Source of the DNA: Bacteroidales bacterium
GTDB lineage: Bacteria > Bacteroidota > Bacteroidia > Bacteroidales > UBA932
Length of the DNA: 58,849 bases
Direction: 5' to 3'
NCBI GenBank assembly: GCA_015060205.1
Contig: SUYY01000007.1
Span: 1-58,849, forward strand
Shown here: in pieces, positions 52,033 through 58,849 of the stretch
How positions within the stretch are numbered: the stretch's first letter is position 1
Layout of the letters: each line of letters starts with the position of its first letter
Position numbers and translations under genes: made by a program
The notes under the pieces: model-generated
What the model saw: only the letters and a program-made list of their open reading frames with translations
Told to the model about the DNA's origin: nothing
The model's database searches: none

Positions 52033-54687
52033 TTATTGTAATCTGTTGGTTTCTACGATCTTTGACGGTAGTCTTGTAAATACTATCTTTTCATATGGTC
52101 CTTTGTCTCCGCACTCATACAGGATTCCTACATCGCCGTCATCGAAGACCATAAGATCGGAATATGCGGCCTTCTTTCCATCAAGCCTGTATACCGGAGT
52201 CCAGGACTGACCGTTGTCATTGCTCTGTTTCAAGGTCATGTCGACTCTTTTGCTCCTGTGGTCAGGATTCGAGAAGAGCAGGGTGGAGGTAGGCTCTCCG
52301 TTCCTGTACCAGTTTATGATGCTTGCATTGCAGCGTGGCTCTATCAGACCGGACTCTACGGATTCTCTGCAGAATGTTTCACCGCCGTCTGTGCTCCATG
52401 CCACGTCCCTGTCGAAGTCGGTCCTCTTCTTCGCCTTGTTGTTCCATACGCGCATGTTGAGCATCAATGTACCGTCTTCCAGTTCAGCCACGGTGGACTC
52501 GTTTCCGGTCTTTGCGATTGCTCCTATATTCCATGTCTTTCCTGCATCGTCAGAATATATGATATGCGATACGGTACCTGCTGCCTGACCGTCTTCAAAC
52601 ACGCCGTGGTTGCATGGAACCACCATTCTGCCCTTGTACTGTCCTTTGCTTATCTGCAGTCCGTGGCAAGGTCCTGTCGCGTACCAGGTCCATTCCGGGT
52701 CCTTTGTCTGTGAGGTTATCTCCTTGGCGGCTGACCATGTCCTGCCGTCGTCTTCGGAGAACATGACGAATACTTTCCTTGTGTCTTCAGATGTCCTGGC
52801 GTGGATGTCAGCCTCGTGGTCTGTACCCTTGTTCCATGTTGTCACAAGGACGATCTTTCCGCTTTCCCTGTCCAGTATAGGTGCAGGGTTGCCGCATACA
52901 TTATCAGCGTCGTCCCATACCATCTCCATATCTCCCCATGTCTTACCTCCGTCGTCAGACCTGCGAAGTACGAGGTCAATGTCACCAGTGTCGCTCTTGC
53001 TGTATCTTCGTGCCTCTGCGAATGCCAGTATGCTTCCGCCTGCAGTCTTGAGCAGTGCAGGAATCCTGAATGTATCATATCCGTTGTCACCCTTGCTGAA
53101 TATCACGCTCGAGGAGACAGGTTCGCTCTGGCGGTACACATCCTGATATCTGTTGCCGAATCGGTCGGTAACTTCCACTGTGATTGTCGAGGTTGAGGAT
53201 GATGTCTTTGCTCTGAATAGATGTATTGTATTGTCCGGCAGGAATGCAGTAGGTCTGTGCAGAAGCAGTTTCGTGGTGCTTCTGACCTGGGTGTATAGCG
53301 GGTCGGTTCCGCGGTATTGCTCCAGTTCCAGTTCCTTCCCGTCTTCCCATGCGCGCACTTCCCACTTGTCATCCCACTTGAAGACATTGATCATGATCAT
53401 GTTCTCTCCGGGAAGACCGCCGTATTCAGGGTCCACCTCATTAAGGTCATAGAAGCGGAACTGACTCTTCTCTATCGACTCTCCGTTGGACTTGAACTGC
53501 CAACTGATATCCTTTCCTTTCACTGTCATCGCCAGATATCCTGCAGGCGAGCCGTCTCCGCAGATCAGAGTGCTGTCCACGTCATTCAGTTTCCATGACA
53601 CTGCAGATGCAGAAACAAGGTTATGGAGAGTGAGGTTCTCCTTCATGTTGATGGTGCAGTTGTTGTGGACATGACCTGCGACCAGATGCACGTTTTCAAA
53701 GCGGTCCAGAATGTCTGTAATCACTTCCGGATCCTGGAATTTCGAACTTCCCTTCTTGTAGATTATCTTTCCGTCCTCCAGTCCCTTTATGCGATACAGA
53801 GGAACGTGCATGCTTACGATGACAGGAGTCTTCGAGTCTACGTGGGAGAGGTCCTTTTTCAGCCACTCGACCTGAGTGGAGTCCACTATATAGCGGAATC
53901 CGTATTTGGGATACCAGTCGAAATCCTCACTTCCGTACCCTTCAGGCGTCTTTCCGAATGTGACTATATTGTCGAGATATACATAATGGATCTGACCTAT
54001 GTTTACAGAATAGTAGTTAGGTCCTATTATTCTCTTGTATGCGCTTTCGCCGATTTCATCCCACTGCTCTATCGTGCCTTCTCCGCGTCTTTCATTGTCG
54101 TGGTTGCCCATCACATGATAAATAGGAGTAGGGTAGGAGACAGCCATCTGCTCCAGATATTCAGGAAGCGCGAAACTGTTGGAATACCATTTTCCGTCGG
54201 TACTCATGTCACCGAGTATCGAAGAATACACCTTTCCGTCGAGTTCGTTTATGAACTTTGTAATGCTTGGAAGATAGGTGCTATGGAATTGAGGAAGGTC
54301 CTTGTCCACGTCATCACCTGTAAGATGGATGTCTGTGGAGAACACCATTGTATGATTCTCATTGTCACATTTGACGAGATGGAAATCCGCAGTATCTACA
54401 GCATTCCTCTTTATTCTGGTGAAATGTCTCGGAATCAGTCCGTCTGCCTCCACATCATATCCTGATGGTATGGAAATGAACACATAATCATTTTCCTTGG
54501 CGGATTCCATATAATATCTTCCTCTTCGGTCGGTGGTCACGACTTCCACTCCATCAGAGATCACCGCGCCCTTCACAGGCTTGCCTTCGCAGGTGACTTT
54601 TCCTGTTATATTGAACTGACTTTCAGAGCATGAGGAGGCAACGCCGAGAATGCATATGCCAAAAATGAAGGATGCGAGTTTTTTCAT
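52033..54687 (-). CDS. Calcineurin-like metallophosphoesterase fused to a GH33 sialidase
   Basis: An 884-residue lipoprotein (GVASSC). Residues about 25-100 are a carboxypeptidase-regulatory-like sandwich (FNITGKVTCEGKPVKGAVI). Residues about 105-370 are a calcineurin-type phosphoesterase with FSTDIHLTG (DxH), LGDMSTDG, VMGNHDNERR, VSMHVPLY and AGHVHNNC, followed to about residue 500 by the usual beta C-domain. Residues about 510-884 are a sialidase with DTFRIPALLKTAGG and Asp boxes SDDGGKTW, SEDDGRTW, SDDAGKTW, STDGGETF and SNDNGQSW. Both catalytic parts appear intact. I chose MKKLASFIF as start because it is the signal peptide and lies after the -7 box. It is the first gene of the seven-gene operon. 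What phosphoester the first half removes is unknown. Confidence 0.92.
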   Translation of the reverse strand: MKKLASFIFGICILGVASSCSESQFNITGKVTCEGKPVKGAVISDGVEVVTTDRRGRYYMESAKENDYVFISIPSGYDVEADGLIPRHFTRIKRNAVDTADFHLVKCDNENHTMVFSTDIHLTGDDVDKDLPQFHSTYLPSITKFINELDGKVYSSILGDMSTDGKWYSNSFALPEYLEQMAVSYPTPIYHVMGNHDNERRGEGTIEQWDEIGESAYKRIIGPNYYSVNIGQIHYVYLDNIVTFGKTPEGYGSEDFDWYPKYGFRYIVDSTQVEWLKKDLSHVDSKTPVIVSMHVPLYRIKGLEDGKIIYKKGSSKFQDPEVITDILDRFENVHLVAGHVHNNCTINMKENLTLHNLVSASAVSWKLNDVDSTLICGDGSPAGYLAMTVKGKDISWQFKSNGESIEKSQFRFYDLNEVDPEYGGLPGENMIMINVFKWDDKWEVRAWEDGKELELEQYRGTDPLYTQVRSTTKLLLHRPTAFLPDNTIHLFRAKTSSSTSTITVEVTDRFGNRYQDVYRQSEPVSSSVIFSKGDNGYDTFRIPALLKTAGGSILAFAEARRYSKSDTGDIDLVLRRSDDGGKTWGDMEMVWDDADNVCGNPAPILDRESGKIVLVTTWNKGTDHEADIHARTSEDTRKVFVMFSEDDGRTWSAAKEITSQTKDPEWTWYATGPCHGLQISKGQYKGRMVVPCNHGVFEDGQAAGTVSHIIYSDDAGKTWNIGAIAKTGNESTVAELEDGTLMLNMRVWNNKAKKRTDFDRDVAWSTDGGETFCRESVESGLIEPRCNASIINWYRNGEPTSTLLFSNPDHRSKRVDMTLKQSNDNGQSWTPVYRLDGKKAAYSDLMVFDDGDVGILYECGDKGPYEKIVFTRLPSKIVETNRLQ

Positions 54688-54716
54688 TTTGTGATACATA
54701 ATGTGGTTAGTCAGTA

Positions 54717-54724
54717 CAAAAATA
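54717..54724 (-). promoter_or_regulatory. -7 promoter box TATTTTTG for the sialoglycan operon
   Basis: Minus-strand TATTTTTG fits TAnnTTTG, with TTG 18 bp upstream as a possible -33 part, and lies about 30 bp before the ATG at 54687. The motif ATACATAAT occurs on both sides of it, at 54694-54702 and 54745-54753, and could be an operator pair, though the region is AT-rich. Confidence 0.62.
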
Positions 54725-54848
54725 TTAAAAAATCGTAATATGCAATACATAATAACCGAAAATATGATGATTTTTTGCAAAAGGTGATGTTTTTTAGGAT
54801 TATATGTATTACTTTTGCGATGTGGTTGATTTGTTCAGTTACATTGGT

Positions 54849-54878
54849 TAAATTTGTGGTTTACAAATCATAAGGAGG
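54849..54878 (+). promoter_or_regulatory. Promoter, inverted repeat and strong ribosome-binding site of the FadR-type regulator
   Basis: TAAATTTG (54849-54856) is a -7 box. A perfect inverted repeat ATTTGT-GGTTT-ACAAAT (54852-54868) overlaps its end, at the place where a repressor would block initiation. AAGGAGG (54872-54878) lies 6 bp before the ATG, a full Shine-Dalgarno match, which is unusual in this phylum. The repeat could be the site for autoregulation. Confidence 0.6.
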
Positions 54879-54884
54879 CAGTAT

Positions 54885-55604
54885 ATGAATAAAAACGACC
54901 TTTCGCTTGTGGAGTATACCCAGAGCGAAATACTTAAGTACATTTCCAACAATAACTGCAAACTCCTGCCTAAGGAGCAGGAACTCACCGAATTGCTCGG
55001 TGTGAGCAGGGTAGTGGTAAGGGAAGCCTTGAGCCGTCTGAGGGTTCTGGGCTTTATCGAGACCAAGCGTAAGCAGGGAACAAAGGTCGTGACGCCGAAT
55101 GTCTTCGGGGTGCTCAAGACTATAGTAGCCTCCGGATTGATTGACTACAATTCATTGAAGGACCTGTATCAACTCAGGCTCATGCTTGAGATAGGAATGT
55201 CCGACTTTGTCTATGCCAACAAGACTGACGAGCAGATGGCTAAACTCGAGAAGATCGTCGCAGAGGAAGTCATGTATGAGAACGAGATGTCCCATGCCGA
55301 AACCGACGAGCAGAAATATGAGATAGCCAAGAAGATGACAGATGTCGACATCCGTTTTCATGGTACTTTGTACGAGATGACAGGCAACAGCAGCCTTATG
55401 GATTTCCAGTATCTCCTGAGGCACCTTTTCACGCTGTATGTGCCCAGGATCAAGGATGATTTCCATAACAGGACCCTTGTCTCTCATGTGAGTCTTTTCA
55501 ATATGCTCAGAAACAGTACGCCGGATGCTTTCAGGATGGGAATGAGACTGCATCTCAAGACCCAGTTCGACAATATGGAGAGGATATTGGAAAACTCTAG
55601 ATAA
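54885..55604 (+). CDS. FadR-subfamily GntR transcriptional regulator
   Basis: A 239-residue regulator. The winged helix-turn-helix at residues 10-75 shows EILKYISNNNCKLLPKEQELTELLGVSRVVVREALSRLRVLGFI and the wing KRKQGTKVV. The FCD ligand domain at about 90-235 is all helical, with DLYQLRLMLEIGM, VDIRFHGTLYEMTGN (His/Asp metal and ligand ring) and the late RMGMRLHLKTQF. NanR of E. coli, the sialic acid repressor, is of the same subfamily. Location between the two divergent arms of the sialic acid locus points to control of both by sialic acid or a breakdown product. The mutarotase-symporter gene starts 7 bp after its stop. Confidence 0.93.
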   Translation: MNKNDLSLVEYTQSEILKYISNNNCKLLPKEQELTELLGVSRVVVREALSRLRVLGFIETKRKQGTKVVTPNVFGVLKTIVASGLIDYNSLKDLYQLRLMLEIGMSDFVYANKTDEQMAKLEKIVAEEVMYENEMSHAETDEQKYEIAKKMTDVDIRFHGTLYEMTGNSSLMDFQYLLRHLFTLYVPRIKDDFHNRTLVSHVSLFNMLRNSTPDAFRMGMRLHLKTQFDNMERILENSR

Positions 55605-55611
55605 TAAAGTA

Positions 55612-58185
55612 ATGAAACGCAGACTGACCGGATTACTCCTTTTTCTGCTGTTCCTGCCTTTTGCAGCGGCAGCATCTGAATGTAAAATCAAAAAAGTCGG
55701 GGAGTTACCCGTTCCTGACGGATATGGTACCGCTAGTGCCTATATCGGAGTCATAAATGACGCGATCCTGGTCGCGGGAGGCTCGGATTTCCCGTCGGGA
55801 TTCCCATGGGAGGGCGGTCAGAAGCAATGGTCGGACAGAATATATCTGGTAAAGAAGTCTGCCTCCGGTTATCATGCGTCTCTTCTTGACGAAAAATTCC
55901 CGGTGGCATCAGGAAGCGGCTGCACTGCATATGACGGAACCCATATCTGGTGTTTCGGAGGTACTGACGGCAAGAGTACTGTCAGGGCTGTCTATCGGAT
56001 GGGAATGAGTGGTGGCAAGGTCAGGATTGACTCTGTCTCCGTCCTTCCTGAAGGTTTTGTACCCGTTGCTGCAATATATCACAAGGGGGTAGCGTATGTC
56101 CATGGTACGGACGGTTCCGGGAATGCCCTGTACAGATATTCCCTTTCTTCAGGAACCTGGACCCGGATGGCGGGAATGCCGGGAGTCTCGATAAGCGAAG
56201 TTGCCTCATTCGCATCACAGCACAATGGTAAGGAAGATGCCCTGTATCTTATAGGCGGAAGGGGATTTGAAGACGGAAAATATCATTTCAGCACGAATGT
56301 GATGGAATATCTTCCGGGTCAGGACAGATGGAATGTCAAGGCTCCCTACACTGCAGCGGACGGTACCCCTGCCTCACTGGGAGCAGCGAGCGTCATAGGT
56401 TATGGTTCCGGTCACGTGCTTGTCTTCGGAGGCGACAACTGCAAGGAGTTCCTCCGTCGTGCGGACCTTGAGAAGAGGATAAGGGAATCATCAGATGAAG
56501 CGCAGCGTGCGGTTCTGCAGAATGAACTCACTTCTGCCTTCACATCACATACAGGCTTCGACAGCAGTATTTATGCATATCACCCTATCACGGACACATG
56601 GATCGTGATGGACAACAGCGACTTTCCGCTTCCGGTGGTGACATCTGCCGTAAGACTCGGGGATAAGGTGGTTATAGTTTCAGGCGAGGAAAAGCCCGGC
56701 AAAAGGACTCCGGATATCCTGGAGGCTACCATTGTCGACAAGATATCCTTCGGATGGCTTAACTACACAGTGATCATCCTGTATCTTGTGGGAATGCTTG
56801 CTCTTGGCTTCTATTTCTCGAGGAAGGAGAAAAGCACCGACCAGTTCTTCAAGGGTGGCGGCAAGATCCCTTGGTGGGCTGCGGGTATAAGCATCTTCGC
56901 TACCGCTCTCTCTGCCATAACCTTCCTGTCCATTCCGGCCAAGGCTTTTGCAGCGAACTGGAACATGTTCATGTTCAATATGACGATAATAATGACAGTG
57001 CCTGTCGTCATATGCTTCTATCTGCCTTTCTTCCGCAAACTCAATGTCGCTTCGGCATATCAGTATCTCGAGGACAGATTCGGCACTGCGGCAAGAATGC
57101 TCGCATCCATATTCTTCTGCGTGTTCATGTTCGCGAGGGTTGCCATCGTCCTTTTCCTCCCTTCACTTGCGCTGTATGCTGTCACGGGAATGAATATATA
57201 TCTATGCATAATATTGATGGGAGTTGTCACCATAATATATTGCACGATGGGTGGAATCGAAGCAGTCGTGTGGGGAGATGTGGTACAGGGAATCATACTT
57301 ATGGGTGGTGCTCTTCTGGCACTTGTGTGGATCATCTTAGGCGTGGACGGCGGTTTCGGCACAGTGATGCAGGTAGCAATCGAGGAAGAGAAATTCAGGA
57401 TCCTAGACTTCTCGCTCGACTGGAGCCAGTCGGTGTTCTGGGTTGCTATAGTAGGAGGCTTTGCCAACCAGATCCTTACATATACCAGCGACCAGTCTGT
57501 CATTCAGAGATATATAACCGTAAAGGATACTGCAGATACGAAGAAGAGTCTCTGGCTCAACGGTATCCTGAGTATTCCTGTGGCAATAATATTCTTCGGC
57601 ATCGGAACAGCCTTGTTCGTATTCTTCAAGACTCATCCGGACCTTCTTAATGTGGGAATGAGCAACACCGATTCCATCTTTCCTCATTATATAATGTGCG
57701 AAATCCCTAAGGGGATCGCCGGATTGCTCATAGCGGCCATTTTTGCCGCGGCGATGTCGACTCTCTCGTCCAATATCAATTCCGCTTCCACTGTGATGAC
57801 CGAGGACTTCTATGCAAAATATGCAAGGAATGTTTCAGACTCGGACAAGATGAAGTTTGCAAGAATCTCCGGAATTGTAGTAGGCGGACTTGGAATAGTC
57901 ATGGCGATAGTGCTTGCAACATATGACATTGCCTCATTGTGGGATCAGTTCAATTTCTTCCTGGGACTGTTCACGAGTGGAGTCGGTGGTCTGTTCATGA
58001 TGGGTATATTCATGAAGAGAGTCGGGCTCAAGGCTGCCCTTACGGGTTTTGCCGGCAGTGTCATCATTCTGCTTGCCGCAAATGCATATACTGACGTTTC
58101 CGCAACACTGTACGGTTTCATAGGACTTGCCTCCAGTTGCATCATAGGCTGGCTCTCAAGTTTCGTATTCGGATATGGAAAATAA
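55612..58185 (+). CDS. NanM-like mutarotase fused to a sodium:solute symporter
   Basis: An 857-residue protein. After a signal-like N-terminus (LLLFLLFLPFAAAASEC), residues 25-380 form a kelch-type propeller with ILVAGGSDFPSGFPWEGG, IWCFGGTDGKSTVR, LYLIGGRGFEDGKYHF and HVLVFGGDNCKEF, the cyclically permuted relatives of N-acetylneuraminate mutarotase NanM. From about 385 there are 12-13 membrane helices of the SSS family (FFKGGGKIPWWAAGISIFATALSAITF, TMGGIEAVVWGDVVQG, QSVIQRYITVKDT, AAAMSTLSSNINSASTVMTEDFY). It should turn alpha-sialic acid to the beta form in the periplasm and pass it, with sodium, into the cell. Such fusions are known in this phylum. Confidence 0.94.
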   Translation: MKRRLTGLLLFLLFLPFAAAASECKIKKVGELPVPDGYGTASAYIGVINDAILVAGGSDFPSGFPWEGGQKQWSDRIYLVKKSASGYHASLLDEKFPVASGSGCTAYDGTHIWCFGGTDGKSTVRAVYRMGMSGGKVRIDSVSVLPEGFVPVAAIYHKGVAYVHGTDGSGNALYRYSLSSGTWTRMAGMPGVSISEVASFASQHNGKEDALYLIGGRGFEDGKYHFSTNVMEYLPGQDRWNVKAPYTAADGTPASLGAASVIGYGSGHVLVFGGDNCKEFLRRADLEKRIRESSDEAQRAVLQNELTSAFTSHTGFDSSIYAYHPITDTWIVMDNSDFPLPVVTSAVRLGDKVVIVSGEEKPGKRTPDILEATIVDKISFGWLNYTVIILYLVGMLALGFYFSRKEKSTDQFFKGGGKIPWWAAGISIFATALSAITFLSIPAKAFAANWNMFMFNMTIIMTVPVVICFYLPFFRKLNVASAYQYLEDRFGTAARMLASIFFCVFMFARVAIVLFLPSLALYAVTGMNIYLCIILMGVVTIIYCTMGGIEAVVWGDVVQGIILMGGALLALVWIILGVDGGFGTVMQVAIEEEKFRILDFSLDWSQSVFWVAIVGGFANQILTYTSDQSVIQRYITVKDTADTKKSLWLNGILSIPVAIIFFGIGTALFVFFKTHPDLLNVGMSNTDSIFPHYIMCEIPKGIAGLLIAAIFAAAMSTLSSNINSASTVMTEDFYAKYARNVSDSDKMKFARISGIVVGGLGIVMAIVLATYDIASLWDQFNFFLGLFTSGVGGLFMMGIFMKRVGLKAALTGFAGSVIILLAANAYTDVSATLYGFIGLASSCIIGWLSSFVFGYGK

Positions 58186-58196
58186 ACAAATCAGTC

Positions 58197-58849
58197 ATGA
58201 ACCAGAAGACCTTTTCAACAACTTTCGGCATCACTGCCGCTATGGTCTCCGTCTGTTCTGTCGACGGATATGCCAAAAACAAAGTGGAGCGTCCGAATAT
58301 CCTGTTCATAGTATCTGAAGATAACGGTAAGGACATAGGATGTTATGATGCACCGGTACATACGCCGAACCTTGACGCTCTTGCAGCCTCCGGCACTCTC
58401 TTCTCACAGGCATATGTCCCTCAGGCGGGAAGTTCTCCTTCGCGTGCATGCTTCCTTACAGGGACCTATCCTCATGAGAACGGTCAGGTCGGTCTTGCCA
58501 CATGGCTGTATTCGATGTATGACGAGAATATGCCGAACATAGTCAACTCCTTGAAGGATAACGGCTACAGGACAGGAATGCTCGGCAAACTTCATATACT
58601 GCCGGAAGAGAGCATTCATCTTGATATGTGGAAGAAGAAAAGTGCAAACTTCAAAAGGAAGAAGATGGATGATTATGCGGAATTTGCAGAGGATTTCATC
58701 AACGCGTCCGATACTCCTTTCTACCTTCAGGTGAATTATCCGGATGCCCATGACAAGTGGCTTCCTCAGGTGGATGGTGTTCCTGCCGATCCTCTGACCG
58801 CTGACGAGGTGGATCCAATACCGTTCTGCGGGCTTGATTCTCCTGAACT
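58197..58849 (+). CDS. Ser-type S1-family sulfatase, N-terminal part (cut by window end)
   Basis: The frame starts 11 bp after the symporter gene with a signal peptide (MNQKTFSTTFGITAAMVSV...GYA) and runs open for 217 codons to the window end. It reads RPNILFIVSEDNGKDIGCYDAP (metal site, with Asp-Asn in place of Asp-Asp), TPNLDALAASGTLFSQAY, then GSSPSRACFLTGTYPHENG. The S-S-P-S-R-x4-T-G signature puts Ser at the formylglycine place. The pattern resembles the N-sulfoglucosamine sulfohydrolase-like branch of S1. It is in the same plus-strand unit as the regulator and the symporter, so it would remove sulfate from host glycans alongside sialic acid uptake. Confidence 0.9.
   Translation, partial: MNQKTFSTTFGITAAMVSVCSVDGYAKNKVERPNILFIVSEDNGKDIGCYDAPVHTPNLDALAASGTLFSQAYVPQAGSSPSRACFLTGTYPHENGQVGLATWLYSMYDENMPNIVNSLKDNGYRTGMLGKLHILPEESIHLDMWKKKSANFKRKKMDDYAEFAEDFINASDTPFYLQVNYPDAHDKWLPQVDGVPADPLTADEVDPIPFCGLDSPE

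Noticed and set aside
1..58849. tRNA, rRNA, CRISPR array, prophage or complete insertion sequence
   Set aside because: No cloverleaf-like intergenic segment, no regularly spaced repeats, and no transposase, integrase or phage structural gene was seen. Nearly all the sequence is taken by the genes listed.

Overview
The window is a contiguous stretch of a chromosome from a member of the Bacteroidota, most likely order Bacteroidales and probably from an animal gut or a similar glycan-rich habitat. The evidence is two SusC/SusD-type loci, many lipoprotein and outer-membrane proteins, repeated TAnnTTTG (-7) promoter boxes with little Shine-Dalgarno signal, a fused formiminotransferase-cyclodeaminase, and a Ser-type sulfatase set. 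Genus and species cannot be told from the sequence alone. No tRNA, rRNA or CRISPR array was seen.

Layout. 1-5.3 kb: right part of a polysaccharide utilization locus (SusD end, LamG lipoprotein, GH144-like enzyme, GH3 beta-glucosidase) that best fits beta-1,2-glucan use. 5.3-6.6 kb: two paralogous small outer-membrane barrels. 6.7-8.9 kb: cmk-ispH-efp. 9-10.2 kb: NtrC-type regulator without a DNA-binding domain. 10.2-12.7 kb: fhs and a PHP phosphatase. 12.8-16.5 kb: DUF308 protein, dnaG, BASS-like transporter. 16.6-19.6 kb: purM and purH. 19.6-25.2 kb: RND efflux pump (MFP, RND, OMF). 25.3-30.8 kb: rnr, a CYTH protein, a frameshifted small gene and a large EF-hand-like membrane protein of unknown role. 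30.8-41.2 kb: histidine degradation genes (ftcD, hutU, hutH, hutI) broken up by a glycosyltransferase, a Wzi-like protein and an esterase. 41.2-58.8 kb: a sialoglycan utilization locus.

The sialoglycan locus is the largest functional unit. A minus-strand operon of seven genes runs from a metallophosphoesterase-sialidase fusion through a NanA-like lyase, SusC, SusD, a second sialidase and a fimbrillin/FISUMP lipoprotein to a sulfatase. A divergent plus-strand unit holds a FadR-type regulator, a NanM-like mutarotase fused to a sodium symporter, and a second sulfatase-like gene cut by the window end. Together they would desulfate and desialylate host glycans at the surface, carry sialic acid inward, correct its anomer and cleave it to N-acetylmannosamine and pyruvate. 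Epimerase and kinase genes for the next steps are not in the window.

The most unusual non-gene signals are palindromic repeats: a roughly 148-bp element with perfect 29-bp terminal inverted repeats lying in frame inside hutI, and a REP-like family at two intergenic sites whose stems differ by compensatory changes. A perfect 18-bp palindrome carries two opposed -7 boxes between hutH and the Wzi-like gene.
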